Source: Pseudomonas sp. F(2018) (GTDB lineage Bacteria; Pseudomonadota; Gammaproteobacteria; Pseudomonadales; Pseudomonadaceae). Taken from it: a stretch of 64,000 bases of DNA. Under the pieces are notes generated by a model. The model had not been told where the DNA came from, did not search any database, and was given only the letters and a program-made list of their open reading frames with translations. The position numbers were made by a program, and so were the translations under genes. Positions 37,101 to 45,049 of the stretch are shown in pieces. How positions within the stretch are numbered: the first letter of the stretch is position 1; the number at the start of each line of letters is the position of its first letter. The stretch is taken from positions 1,116,001-1,180,000 of the forward strand of contig NZ_SCOM01000001.1 in the NCBI RefSeq assembly GCF_005508865.1. Reading direction: 5' to 3'.

Positions 37101-37628
37101 GGGGAACAGGTCGATCAGCGCGCCGCGCACGGCGAACTCGCCATGCTCGTAGACGGTGTCCACGCAGCGGTAGCCAGCGGCCTCCAGGCGTGCGCGCATC
37201 CCCTCGACATCGAGCTTCTGGCCGACGTCCAGCAGCAGGCCGGAACCGAGCAGGAAGCGGGTCGGCGCCAGGCGGTGCAGGGCGGTGGCGATCGGCACCA
37301 CCAGCACGCCGTGCTTGATCTCCGGCAGGCGATAAAGCGTGGCGATACGCTGGGAAATGATGTCCTGGTGCGGCGAAAACACGTCGTAGGGCAGGGTTTC
37401 CCAGTCCGGGAAGTGCAGCACCGGCAGGTCCGGGGCGAAGAACGCCAGCTCTTCCTGCAGGCGTTCGGCGCTCTGGCTGTCGGCGGTCAGCAGCAGGGTG
37501 AAGCGCTTGGCGGCGCTGGCGGCCTCGGCCACGGCCAGGCTCAGCGCGGCCCCGGGCAGGTTGCCCCAGTGCTGTTTGCCGGCGGCGCCCGGCAGTTTCG
37601 GCAAGTGCAGTACGGACACGGGTGTCAC
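34179..37628 (-). CDS. mfd: Transcription-repair coupling factor Mfd
   Basis: This 1149-aa SF2 translocase removes RNA polymerase stalled at lesions and recruits UvrA. The N-terminal UvrB-like region (residues 1-340) precedes the RNA-polymerase-interacting Tudor-like domain (about 475-550). RecG-like helicase motifs follow, with Walker A Gly-Asp-Val-Gly-Phe-Gly-Lys-Thr, Walker B Asp-Glu-Glu-His and the Gly-Arg-Val-Gly-Arg motif VI. The C-terminal TRCF autoinhibitory domain ends near 1149. The start is a GTG at 37628. Length matches the family. Confidence 0.97.
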   Translation of the reverse strand: MTPVSVLHLPKLPGAAGKQHWGNLPGAALSLAVAEAASAAKRFTLLLTADSQSAERLQEELAFFAPDLPVLHFPDWETLPYDVFSPHQDIISQRIATLYRLPEIKHGVLVVPIATALHRLAPTRFLLGSGLLLDVGQKLDVEGMRARLEAAGYRCVDTVYEHGEFAVRGALIDLFPMGSDTPFRIDLFDDEIETLRTFDPETQRSVDKVESIRLLPAREFPLEKKAVTDFRGRFRERFDVDFRRCPIYQDLASGITPAGIEYYLPLFFEETGTLFDYLPGDTQVFSLPGIEQAAEQFWTDARNRYEDRRVDPERPLLPPADIFLPVEDCFARLKHWPRVVVSQEDVEVGVGRERFDARPLPDLAIQAKASEPLAALRRFIEEYPGRVLFSAESAGRREVLLELLARLKLKPIEVAGWKEFTDSRERLAICIAPLDEGLLLDKIALVAESPLFGQRVMQRRRREKSRDGGDNVIKNLTELREGAPVVHIDHGVGRYLGLVTMEFDGQAAEFLALMYAEEAKLYVPVASLHLIARYTGSDDALAPLHRLGSETWQKAKRKAAEQVRDVAAELLDIYARRAAREGYAFKDPAADYATFSAGFPFEETPDQQNAIDAVREDMLAAKPMDRLVCGDVGFGKTEVAMRAAFIAVHSGRQVAVLVPTTLLAQQHYNSFRDRFADWPVTVEVMSRFKSAKEVNEAVAKLAEGKIDIVIGTHKLLQDDVRFKDLGLCIIDEEHRFGVRQKEQLKALRSEVDILTLTATPIPRTLNMAVSGMRDLSIIATPPARRLSVRTFVMEQHDSVIKEALLRELLRGGQVYYLHNDVKTIEKCAADLAALVPEARIGIGHGQMHERDLERVMSDFYHKRFNVLVASTIIETGIDVPSANTILIERADKFGLAQLHQLRGRVGRSHHQAYAYLLTPPRKGMTEDAQKRLEAIANAQDLGAGFVLATHDLEIRGAGELLGDGQSGQIQAVGFTLYMEMLERAVKAIRKGEQPNLEQPLGGGPEVNLRVPALIPDDYLPDVHSRLILYKRIASAADEDGLKELQVEMIDRFGLLPEATKNLMRLTLLKLQAEKLGIKKIDAGPQGGRIEFAGDTSVDPLVLIKLIQSAPARYKFEGATQFKLQVPMERPEERFNTLEALLERLAPQSA

Positions 37629-37699
37629 GGCCCCAGGCGAAAAGAAGGGGGCGATTGTAACGAGCGGAGGTATCTACTGTCAGTTACGACGGGCGCACA

Positions 37700-37728
37700 T
37701 TGCTCAGTGCAGTGGGCGCCGTCATAAT
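37700..37728 (+). promoter_or_regulatory. Candidate gap promoter
   Basis: TTGCTC (37700-37705) and CATAAT (37723-37728) are spaced 17 bases. The -10 has one mismatch and the -35 is weak. Predicted transcription starts about 36 bases before the GTG start. Confidence 0.5.
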
Positions 37729-37770
37729 GTAGCCCTTTTTTCAGCCCCTACATGTGGAAGGTAATTGCCC

Positions 37771-39222
37771 GTGACCCAGAAGCCCGACCAGTGTCTCGGT
37801 GAGTGGATTGATCGTGAAGCCCTCGCAGAAGCGATGATTCCTATGATCGGTCAGCTCTACCGCAACAACAGCGTGGTGACCTCGATCTACGGCCGTGGTC
37901 TGATCAACCGTTCGGTGATCGACATCCTCAAAGCCCATCGCTTCGCCCGTCACCGCCTGGCTGACGAAGGCAGCGAGCTGTCGGTGCACGATACCTTCCC
38001 GATCCTCAAGGCCATGAGCGAGCTCAAGCTGGGCGCCGCCTCCGTGGACCTGGGCAAGATGGCCAGCAAGTTCAAGACCGAAGGCAACGGCCGTGCCGTC
38101 GAGCAGTTCGTCAAGGACGAGCTGGCCGAGGTGGTTGGCAAGCAGAACGGCGCTGCCCGCGAAGGCACCGACGTGGTTCTGTACGGCTTCGGCCGCATCG
38201 GCCGCCTGCTGGCGCGCATCCTGATCGAGAAAACCGGTGGTGGCGACGGCCTGCGTCTGCGCGCCATCGTCGTCCGTAAGGGTGCCAGCAACGACCTGGT
38301 CAAGCGCGCCAGCCTGCTGCGCCGCGACTCGGTACACGGCAAGTTCGATGGCACCATCACCATCGACGAGGAAAACAACACCCTGACCGCCAACGGCAAC
38401 CTGATCCAGGTGATCTACGCCAAGTCGCCGACCGAAGTCGACTACACCCAGTACGGCATCAAGAACGCCCTGCTGGTCGACAACACCGGCGTATGGCGCG
38501 ATGCCGATGGCCTGGGCCAGCACCTGGCCTGCCCGGGTGTCGACCGCGTGGTGCTGACCGCACCGGGCAAAGGCGCGCTGAAGAACATCGTGCACGGCAT
38601 CAACCACAGCGAAATCACCGCTGACGACAAGATCATCTCGGCCGCTTCCTGCACCACCAACGCCATCGTGCCGGTGCTGAAGGCCGTCAATGATCAGTAC
38701 GGCATCGTCAACGGTCACGTCGAAACCGTTCACTCGTACACCAACGACCAGAACCTGATCGACAACTTCCACAAGGGTGATCGCCGTGGCCGCAGCGCCC
38801 CGCTGAACATGGTGATCACCGAGACCGGTGCCGCCACTGCTGCCGCCAAGGCCCTGCCGGTACTGAAAGGCAAGCTGACCGGCAACGCCATTCGCGTACC
38901 GACGCCGAACGTCTCCATGGCCATCCTCAACCTGAACCTGGAGAAGGCCACCAGCCGCGAAGAGATCAACGAGTACCTGCGCCAGATGGCCATGCACTCG
39001 GACCTGCAGAAGCAGATCGACTTCGTCCAGTCCCAGGAAGTGGTGTCCACCGACTTCGTCGGCTCGCGCCACGCCGGTGTGGTCGATGCCGAAGCCACCA
39101 TCTGCAACGACAACCGCGTCGTGCTGTACGTGTGGTACGACAACGAGTTCGGCTACAGCTGCCAGGTGGTTCGCGTGATGGAAGAGATGGCTGGGGTCAA
39201 CCCGCCGGCCTTCCCGCGCTAA
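37771..39222 (+). CDS. gap: Glyceraldehyde-3-phosphate dehydrogenase, long form
   Basis: This 483-aa dehydrogenase has a C-terminal standard GAPDH core. The NAD(P)-binding Gly-Phe-Gly-Arg-Ile-Gly-Arg lies at residues 139-145 and the catalytic Cys294 in Ala-Ser-Cys-Thr-Thr-Asn. Normal GAPDH is about 330-340 aa, so this protein carries about 130 extra N-terminal residues, a feature of the Pseudomonas PA3001 type. The GTG at 37771 has GGAAGGT 8 bases upstream; a TTG at 37765 would sit too close to it. It is followed by a strong terminator and is probably transcribed alone. Confidence 0.93.
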   Translation: MTQKPDQCLGEWIDREALAEAMIPMIGQLYRNNSVVTSIYGRGLINRSVIDILKAHRFARHRLADEGSELSVHDTFPILKAMSELKLGAASVDLGKMASKFKTEGNGRAVEQFVKDELAEVVGKQNGAAREGTDVVLYGFGRIGRLLARILIEKTGGGDGLRLRAIVVRKGASNDLVKRASLLRRDSVHGKFDGTITIDEENNTLTANGNLIQVIYAKSPTEVDYTQYGIKNALLVDNTGVWRDADGLGQHLACPGVDRVVLTAPGKGALKNIVHGINHSEITADDKIISAASCTTNAIVPVLKAVNDQYGIVNGHVETVHSYTNDQNLIDNFHKGDRRGRSAPLNMVITETGAATAAAKALPVLKGKLTGNAIRVPTPNVSMAILNLNLEKATSREEINEYLRQMAMHSDLQKQIDFVQSQEVVSTDFVGSRHAGVVDAEATICNDNRVVLYVWYDNEFGYSCQVVRVMEEMAGVNPPAFPR

Positions 39223-39238
39223 GCGCCGGGTAACACGC

Positions 39239-39264
39239 AAAACGGGAGCTTCGGCTCCCGTTTT
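39239..39264 (+). terminator. Rho-independent terminator after gap
   Basis: An 11-bp stem AAAACGGGAGC / GCTCCCGTTTT closed by a TTCG tetraloop, 17 bases after the stop. Confidence 0.95.
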
Positions 39265-39310
39265 CATTTTCTGCGCCTAGGCTTGCGCCTGATCTCAACG
39301 GAATACCCTC

Positions 39311-40327
39311 GTGGCCAGATTCTCCGCGCTGTTCCTGATCCTGCTGCTGAGCGGCTGTGGCGATGCGCTGCAGGAGTTCGGCGGGCCGACCATGGGCAGC
39401 CATTACTCCCTGAAGTACGTGCAGGCCGAAGGCGTGCCACCGCGCGAGCGTCTGCAGGCCGAGGTGGAGGGCATGCTGGCCGAGATCGACCGGCAGATGT
39501 CGACCTGGCGCGCGGACTCCGACCTGTCGCGCTTTAACCGGTTGCCGGCGGGCGCCTGCATGGCCATGCCCGAGTCGGTGCTGCAGCTGGTGGGCTTCGG
39601 CGCCCAGCTGTCCGCCGGCAGCGAGGGGGCTTTCGATCTCACCGTGCAGCCGCTGATGGACCTCTGGGGGTTCGGCGCGCAATCGCGCGGTCGCCGCGTG
39701 CCGGCCGCCGAGGAGATTGCCGTGGTGCTGCCTGTGATCGGCCAGCGTCATCTGCGCATCGACGGCGGGAGGCTGTGCAAGGACGCCGCCGTGCGTCTCG
39801 ATCTCGACGCCATCGCTGCTGGCTACACGGTGGATCGCATCGCCGCGCGCCTGGGCGAGCTGGGTGTGCGCAACTTCCTGCTGGAGATCACCGGCGAGCT
39901 CAAGGCAGTCGGGCGCAAGCCGGACGGTTCGCCCTGGACGGTGGCCATCGAGGCCCCGCGCGACGAGGGTCGCGAGGAGCAGTTGCGCCTGGCCCTGGAT
40001 GGTCTTGGCGTGTCCACGTCCGGTGACTACCGCAATTACTTCGAGGTAGGCGGTCAGCGCTATTCGCATACCTTCGACCCGCGCACGGGGCGGCCGGTCA
40101 GCCATGGCCTGGCCTCGGTCAGTGTGGTGGCAGCCTCGGCGCTGCGCGCCGATGGCCTGTCGACCACCCTGATGGTGCTGGGGCCAGAGGCGGGCATGGC
40201 CTATGCCGAGCGCGAGGGCGTCGCGGCGCTGTTTATCCGGCGCGACGGGGAGCGCTTCGTCACCCGGGCGAGCACGGCTTTCGTGCGGCGCTTCGGCGAC
40301 CCGCAGGCGCCTGGCGCGGGCATGTAG
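39311..40327 (+). CDS. apbE: FAD:protein FMN transferase ApbE (lipoprotein)
   Basis: This 338-aa periplasmic flavin transferase attaches FMN to a Thr of target proteins such as NqrB, NqrC, RnfD or RnfG. It has a lipoprotein signal (Leu-Leu-Ser-Gly-Cys near residue 16), the early Met-Gly-Ser-His-Tyr, the Met-Ser-Thr-Trp, the Asp-Leu-Asp-Ala-Ile-Ala-Ala-Gly-Tyr flavin-binding block, and the C-terminal Asp-Gly-Leu-Ser-Thr-Thr metal site. The start is GTG at 39311. From recall, PAO1 has nqrA-F just before apbE and nqrM after it; neither is here, so its substrate must be encoded elsewhere. Confidence 0.93.
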   Translation: MARFSALFLILLLSGCGDALQEFGGPTMGSHYSLKYVQAEGVPPRERLQAEVEGMLAEIDRQMSTWRADSDLSRFNRLPAGACMAMPESVLQLVGFGAQLSAGSEGAFDLTVQPLMDLWGFGAQSRGRRVPAAEEIAVVLPVIGQRHLRIDGGRLCKDAAVRLDLDAIAAGYTVDRIAARLGELGVRNFLLEITGELKAVGRKPDGSPWTVAIEAPRDEGREEQLRLALDGLGVSTSGDYRNYFEVGGQRYSHTFDPRTGRPVSHGLASVSVVAASALRADGLSTTLMVLGPEAGMAYAEREGVAALFIRRDGERFVTRASTAFVRRFGDPQAPGAGM

Positions 40328-40490
40328 TGGAGAGAAAGCTCGCCTACGCCGCGACCAAGCGCTAATGTGCCGGGCAAAATTGCACGGCTAAGCTGTGTAA
40401 AGAGTTTCGAGAGCCGCGGCCATGGGGGCGCGGTCGATCCGGGTCTTGCCGATCTCTATCGAGTGGCCCGGTGCGCGATGAGGAGTAAGC

Positions 40491-41885
40491 ATGGCGGTCT
40501 ACAACTACGACGTGGTGGTGCTGGGTTCCGGTCCGGCGGGCGAGGGCGCGGCAATGAACGCGGCCAAGGCCGGGCGCAAGGTGGCGGTGGTCGACAATCG
40601 CCCGCTGGTGGGCGGCAACTGCACCCACCTCGGTACCATCCCGTCCAAGGCGCTGCGCCACTCGGTGCGGCAGATCATGCAGTACAACACCAACCCGCTG
40701 TTCCGCCAGATCGGCGAGCCGCGCTGGTTCTCCTTCCCCGACGTGCTGAAGAGCGCCGAGCGGGTCATTTCCAAGCAGGTCGCCTCGCGCACCAGCTACT
40801 ACGCGCGCAACCGTATCGACGTGTTCTTCGGCACCGCCAGCTTCGCCGACGAGCAGACCGTGGAAGTGGTCTGCCCCAGCGGCGTGGTCGAGAAACTGGT
40901 GGCCAAGCAGGTGGTCATCGCCACCGGCTCGCGTCCCTATCGCCCGGCGGACGTGGACTTCCACCACCCGCGCATCTACGACAGCGACACCATCCTCAGC
41001 CTGACCCACACCCCGCGCCGCATCATCATCTACGGCGCCGGCGTGATCGGCTCCGAGTACGCCTCGATCTTCAGCGGCCTGGGCGTGCTGGTTGACCTGA
41101 TCGACAACCGCGACCAGCTGCTCAGCTTCCTCGACGACGAGATCTCCGACGCGCTCAGTTATCACCTGCGCACCAACAACGTGCTGATTCGCCACAACGA
41201 AGAGTACGAGCGCATCGAGGGCCTGGAGAATGGTGTGATCCTGCACCTCAAGTCGGGCAAGAAGATCAAGGCCGACTGCCTGCTGTGGTGCAACGGCCGT
41301 ACCGGCAACACCGACCGGCTGGGCCTGGAGAACATCGGCATCAAGGTCAACAGCCGCGGCCAGATCGAGGTCGACCAGCAGTACCGCACGCAGATCAGCA
41401 ACATCTTCGCCGCCGGTGACGTGATCGGCTGGCCGAGCCTGGCCAGCGCCGCCTACGACCAGGGCCGTTCGGCCGCCGGTAGCGCGGTGGAGAACGACAG
41501 CTGGCGCTTCGTCGACGACGTGCCGACCGGCATCTACACCATTCCGGAGATCAGCTCGATCGGCAAGAACGAGAAGGAGCTGACCCAGGCCAAGATTCCC
41601 TACGAGGTCGGCAAGGCCTTCTTCAAGGGCATGGCGCGGGCGCAGATATCCCACGAGCCGGTGGGCATGCTGAAGATCCTGTTCCACCGCGAGACCCTGG
41701 AAATCCTCGGCGTGCACTGCTTCGGCTACCAGGCCTCGGAGATCGTGCATATCGGCCAGGCGATCATGAACCAGAAGGGCGAGGCGAACAGCATCAAGTA
41801 CTTCGTCAACACCACCTTCAACTACCCGACCATGGCCGAGGCCTATCGGGTGGCGGCGTTCGACGGTCTCAACCGGCTTTTCTGA
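40491..41885 (+). CDS. sthA: Soluble pyridine nucleotide transhydrogenase
   Basis: This 464-aa cytosolic flavoprotein interconverts NADPH and NADH. The N-terminal FAD-binding Gly-Ser-Gly-Pro-Ala-Gly-Glu-Gly lies near residue 12. The region equivalent to the disulfide of related reductases reads Gly-Gly-Asn-Cys-Thr-His-Leu-Gly, with a single Cys, which is diagnostic for SthA as against lipoamide dehydrogenase. A second dinucleotide fold and a dimerisation domain follow. The ATG at 40491 has AGGAG upstream. Length is identical to the P. aeruginosa enzyme (recalled). Confidence 0.96.
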   Translation: MAVYNYDVVVLGSGPAGEGAAMNAAKAGRKVAVVDNRPLVGGNCTHLGTIPSKALRHSVRQIMQYNTNPLFRQIGEPRWFSFPDVLKSAERVISKQVASRTSYYARNRIDVFFGTASFADEQTVEVVCPSGVVEKLVAKQVVIATGSRPYRPADVDFHHPRIYDSDTILSLTHTPRRIIIYGAGVIGSEYASIFSGLGVLVDLIDNRDQLLSFLDDEISDALSYHLRTNNVLIRHNEEYERIEGLENGVILHLKSGKKIKADCLLWCNGRTGNTDRLGLENIGIKVNSRGQIEVDQQYRTQISNIFAAGDVIGWPSLASAAYDQGRSAAGSAVENDSWRFVDDVPTGIYTIPEISSIGKNEKELTQAKIPYEVGKAFFKGMARAQISHEPVGMLKILFHRETLEILGVHCFGYQASEIVHIGQAIMNQKGEANSIKYFVNTTFNYPTMAEAYRVAAFDGLNRLF

Positions 41886-41993
41886 GCGGCTCCGACCGGT
41901 GGCCTGAGCCGGTCGGGGATCCCCTCAGCGACTCCCGCACCTGGCGCTGGCCGAATCGGGAGAGCTTCTGACCAGGCGCGCTGCTGCAAAAAG

Positions 41994-42018
41994 AAACCGG
42001 CCCTCGGGCCGGTTTTTT
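41994..42018 (+). terminator. Rho-independent terminator after sthA
   Basis: A stem AAACCGGCC / GGCCGGTTT with a CTCG loop is followed by a T-run. It lies about 110 bases after the sthA stop; the 108 bases between show no gene. Confidence 0.85.
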
Positions 42019-42037
42019 ATTCTCTGTTGCCAGCTAT

Positions 42038-42096
42038 GTAGCCCGGATGCAATCCGGGAGCGGCGCCGCGGTTTCCCCGGATTTCATCCGGGCTAC
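42038..42096. repeat. REP palindrome pair (REPIN), GTAGCCCGGAT type
   Basis: Two 21-bp arms, 42038-42058 and 42076-42096, form an inverted repeat with one mismatch and a 17-nt loop. The core GTAGCCCGGATGAAATCCGGG is a widespread Pseudomonas REP sequence, different from the REP type at 33573. It sits between convergent sthA and the GlpQ-like gene. Confidence 0.92.
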
Positions 42097-42109
42097 AACG
42101 AGCCGCCAG

Positions 42110-42829
42110 CTAGCGCTTGAGCGTATCGACCGCCAGCCCCGGGAAGTCGGTGATGATGCTGTCCGCGCCGAAGTCGGCCAGGCGGCGCATCAGGGCCGGC
42201 TCGTTGACCGTCCAGACCGACACGTGCAGGCCGGCCTTCTGTGCCTTGAGCAGGCGTTCCGGGGTGCACAGGGTCCAGTTCAGCGCGAGCATCGAGCACT
42301 CGTGGTGGGCGGCGACCTTGAGCGGGTCGAGCCAGTTGTACTCGGCGACCAGGCCGCGCGACAGCTCCGGGGTCAGGCGGCGCAGGGCGCGCAGCACTTC
42401 GCGCGAGCTGCTGGTGACGGTGACCTTGTCCTTGATGCCGAAGCGCTCGGCCAGCGCCTGGATGGCCTGCACGGTACGCGCGGCGCGCACCCGCGAGGCG
42501 CTTTTGACTTCCAGCTGCCAGTGCTCGAAGGGGCACTGCTCGAACAGTGTCTCCAGCTTGGGGATGGGGCAGGGCGTCTTCCAGCCCGGGCCGCCCAGGC
42601 GCGCATCCAGGTTCGTCAGTTCCTCGGCATCATGCTCCACCACCTTGCCGCGACGGCCGGTGGTGCGCTTGAGGGTCGGGTCGTGGATCACCATCAGCTC
42701 GCCATCGCGCGACAGGTGCAGGTCCAGCTCGCAGCGGGTGACGCCGTGTTCAAGGCATTGCTGGAAACTGGCGAGGGTGTTTTCCGGTGCTTCGCCCTTG
42801 GCGCCGCGGTGGCCGTAGATGAGGGTCAC
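42110..42829 (-). CDS. Glycerophosphodiester phosphodiesterase (cytoplasmic, GlpQ/UgpQ-like)
   Basis: This 239-aa GDPD-family TIM barrel hydrolyses glycerophosphodiesters to glycerol-3-phosphate and an alcohol. The catalytic pair His7-Arg8 (Gly-His-Arg-Gly), Glu15-Asn16, metal ligands Glu34 and Asp36, and His49 are in the usual places. There is no signal peptide, so it is UgpQ-like and cytosolic. It starts with GTG at 42829, whose GTGA overlaps the stop of the preceding gene, so translation is coupled. Apparent homologue of PA2990 (recalled). Confidence 0.92.
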   Translation of the reverse strand: MTLIYGHRGAKGEAPENTLASFQQCLEHGVTRCELDLHLSRDGELMVIHDPTLKRTTGRRGKVVEHDAEELTNLDARLGGPGWKTPCPIPKLETLFEQCPFEHWQLEVKSASRVRAARTVQAIQALAERFGIKDKVTVTSSSREVLRALRRLTPELSRGLVAEYNWLDPLKVAAHHECSMLALNWTLCTPERLLKAQKAGLHVSVWTVNEPALMRRLADFGADSIITDFPGLAVDTLKR

Positions 42830-43122
42830 TGTTGTTCCTTGGTGGGATGGCGGGGCTGGTGGTGAAGCACGCTGTTCACCACGTGGTCGTACTCGAAATA
42901 GACGCTGAAGGTGCGGTAGTCCCAGCGGGTGATCGGTGGCTGGCCCACCGGCGGATGTTCCTCGTCGGCCAGGCCGAAGCGCGCCAGCACCGAACTCCTG
43001 GACTCGCCCAGCTTGGGCAGGCCGGCGACCGCATCGCCCTGTTGGCCGACAGGAATCTCGATGGTTTCCGCCAGCACCGGCAACGGTAACAGCAGGACAA
43101 GCAGCAGTGGCAGGGCGCGCAT
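42826..43122 (-). CDS. Small secreted protein of unknown function
   Basis: This 98-aa protein has a clear signal peptide (residues 1-18, Leu-rich, ending Val-Leu-Ala). The mature part of about 80 residues contains a Gly-Glu-Ser-Arg-Ser-Ser-Val segment and Trp-Asp-Tyr-Arg-x-Phe-x-Val-Tyr-Phe-Glu, reminiscent of SmpA/OmlA-like small periplasmic folds (inference). It is translationally coupled on both sides: a one-base TGATG overlap with the PilZ gene before it and a GTGA overlap with the GDPD gene after it. Confidence 0.78.
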   Translation of the reverse strand: MRALPLLLVLLLPLPVLAETIEIPVGQQGDAVAGLPKLGESRSSVLARFGLADEEHPPVGQPPITRWDYRTFSVYFEYDHVVNSVLHHQPRHPTKEQQ

Positions 43123-43694
43123 CAGTCCTGCCCCCGCGCCTGGCGGCGCTCCAGCGCCTGCTTCTGCAGGATGTGGCGCGCCAGCAGCTGGCGCTGGGCG
43201 TCGGTCAGTGCCTCGAACTCGGTGCCGATCTCGAACTGGCCATCGTCGCGATTGTGGCAGTGCACGACCTGGGCGCGCAGCAGCAGACCGAGTGCCTGGG
43301 GCATCAGCACCATCTTGATCGCCAGATGGCTGCCGGCCGGTATCGCCTGGCCGTGATTGAAACTGATGCCGCCCTCGGAGATGGACACCCGCCGTGGCGC
43401 GCCGATGTCGCGCAGCAGGCTCTGCGCCACGGCCTGGCCGAGCAGGTCGATGCGCTTGTTCATCACCTTCAGGTAATTGGCCAGGGTGCGGTCGCGCTCG
43501 CTGATATGCCGCAGCAGGTGCTGCGACTCGAAGTCCATCAGGTGCAGTTCGCTGAGCAGATTGAACAGCGGGGAATTATCGTGCAGCGGGTCACTGGCGT
43601 GAGCTTCGGCCCTGGAAAGCAGGCTGAAATCCAGTGCGATCGTATCCTCGATACGGTAGTATTCGCGGCGATCATCGGCGTCTTGAATCGACAT
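43122..43694 (-). CDS. PilZ-domain protein (c-di-GMP effector)
   Basis: This 190-aa cytoplasmic protein has an N-terminal Arg9-Arg10-x-x-x-Arg14 and, in the C-terminal half, Arg-Arg-Val-Ser-Ile-Ser-Glu-Gly-Gly-Ile-Ser-Phe. The latter resembles the PilZ D/N-x-S-x-x-G motif, with Ser in place of the Asp/Asn, so c-di-GMP binding needs testing. About 90 helical residues separate the two elements. The ATG at 43694 gives this start; upstream codons overlap the divergent lolC region. PA2989, the apparent homologue (recalled), is one of the eight PilZ proteins of P. aeruginosa. Confidence 0.82.
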   Translation of the reverse strand: MSIQDADDRREYYRIEDTIALDFSLLSRAEAHASDPLHDNSPLFNLLSELHLMDFESQHLLRHISERDRTLANYLKVMNKRIDLLGQAVAQSLLRDIGAPRRVSISEGGISFNHGQAIPAGSHLAIKMVLMPQALGLLLRAQVVHCHNRDDGQFEIGTEFEALTDAQRQLLARHILQKQALERRQARGQD

Positions 43695-43792
43695 GGCGAA
43701 CCCATGGCAGCAGTGGTGGTCTGAGTGTAAAGCCGCGCGCCAAGCCCCGCCACAAGGACGTTTCTCTCTTTCCGCCAGCGAACCCTTCACTC

Positions 43793-45049
43793 ATGTTCAG
43801 ACCCCTGCCGTTCTTTATCGGCGTGCGTTATACGCAGGCCCGGCGCCGCAGCCTGTTTGTCTCCTTCATCTCCCTCACCTCCATCATCGGCCTAGCCCTC
43901 GGCGTGCTGGTGATGATCGTCGTGCTGTCGGTCATGAACGGTTTCGACCGCGAGATGCGCGACCGCGTTCTGGGCATGGTGCCCCACGCCACCCTCGACA
44001 GCCCCACGCCGATCAAGGACTGGCGCACCATCGGCGAAGGCCTGCTGCGCCACCCGCAGGTGGCCGCCATCGCCCCCTTCACCCAGATGCAGGGCCTGCT
44101 GACCAACAACGGCCAGGTGCAGAAGGTGCTGGTCAACGCCATCGACCCGGTCGAAGAGGGCAAGGTGTCGATCATCGGCGACTACTTCCTCAAGGATCAG
44201 GGCGCGCTCGATTCGCTCAAGGCCGGCGGCTTCGGCATCGTCATCGGCGACCTGGCGGCGAAGAAGCTCGGTCTGAAGATCGGCGACAAGGTCACCTTCG
44301 TCGCGCCCGAGGTGGCGGTGACGCCCGCCGGCATGTTCCCGCGCATGAAGCGCTTCACCGTGGTCGGCATCTTCCATGTCGGCGCTGGCGAGATCGACGG
44401 CCATGTGGTGATGACCCATGTGCAGGACGCCGGCCGCCTGCTGCGCCTCAAGCCGGGCGAGGTGCAGGGCATCCGCCTGAAATTGCATGATCTGTTCCAG
44501 GCGCCCCAGGTGGCCTGGGAACTGGCTACCCTGCTGCGCGAGCAGGACTTCTACGCCCGCGACTGGACTCGCACCCACGGCAACCTGTACCAGGCCATCC
44601 GCATGGAGAAGACCATGATCGGCCTGCTGCTGTTGCTGATCGTCGCGGTGGCCGCCTTCAACATCATCTCCACCCTGGTGATGGTGGTGACCGACAAGAA
44701 GTCCGACATCGCCATCCTGCGCACCCTCGGCGCCACACCGCGGCAGATCATGCTGACCTTCATGGTCCAGGGCTCGGTGATCGGCATCGTCGGCACCCTG
44801 GTCGGCGGCGTGCTCGGCGTGCTCGCCGCGCTCAACGTCAGCGCGGCGATCAAGGGCCTGGAAGATCTGCTCGGCATCCAGTTCCTCAATGCCGAGGTGT
44901 ACTTCATCGATTACCTGCCCTCGCAGGTGCAGGGCTCGGATGTGGCGCTGGTCTGCGGCGCCGCCCTGGTCCTGAGTTTCCTTGCCACCCTTTACCCGGC
45001 CTGGCGTGCGGCGCGCACCCAGCCAGCGGAGGCTTTGCGTTATGAGTGA
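43793..45049 (+). CDS. lolC: Lipoprotein-releasing system permease LolC
   Basis: This 418-aa inner-membrane subunit has one N-terminal helix (about residues 25-48), a large periplasmic domain (50-270) and three C-terminal helices (about 275-400). The Leu-Arg-Thr-Leu-Gly-Ala-Thr coupling motif typical of FtsX-like permeases is present. LolC contacts the chaperone LolA. The ATG at 43793 is chosen by comparison with LolE, which begins the same way (Met-Phe-Arg-Pro-Leu). It overlaps lolD by 8 bases. LolC and LolE are paralogues and end in the same six residues (Glu-Ala-Leu-Arg-Tyr-Glu). Confidence 0.94.
   Translation: MFRPLPFFIGVRYTQARRRSLFVSFISLTSIIGLALGVLVMIVVLSVMNGFDREMRDRVLGMVPHATLDSPTPIKDWRTIGEGLLRHPQVAAIAPFTQMQGLLTNNGQVQKVLVNAIDPVEEGKVSIIGDYFLKDQGALDSLKAGGFGIVIGDLAAKKLGLKIGDKVTFVAPEVAVTPAGMFPRMKRFTVVGIFHVGAGEIDGHVVMTHVQDAGRLLRLKPGEVQGIRLKLHDLFQAPQVAWELATLLREQDFYARDWTRTHGNLYQAIRMEKTMIGLLLLLIVAVAAFNIISTLVMVVTDKKSDIAILRTLGATPRQIMLTFMVQGSVIGIVGTLVGGVLGVLAALNVSAAIKGLEDLLGIQFLNAEVYFIDYLPSQVQGSDVALVCGAALVLSFLATLYPAWRAARTQPAEALRYE

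Noticed and set aside
33942..37727. A 1261-codon open frame on the plus strand
   Set aside because: Antisense to mfd, whose helicase motifs are intact; the plus-strand product is Gln/His/Val-rich as expected of a shadow in a high-GC genome.
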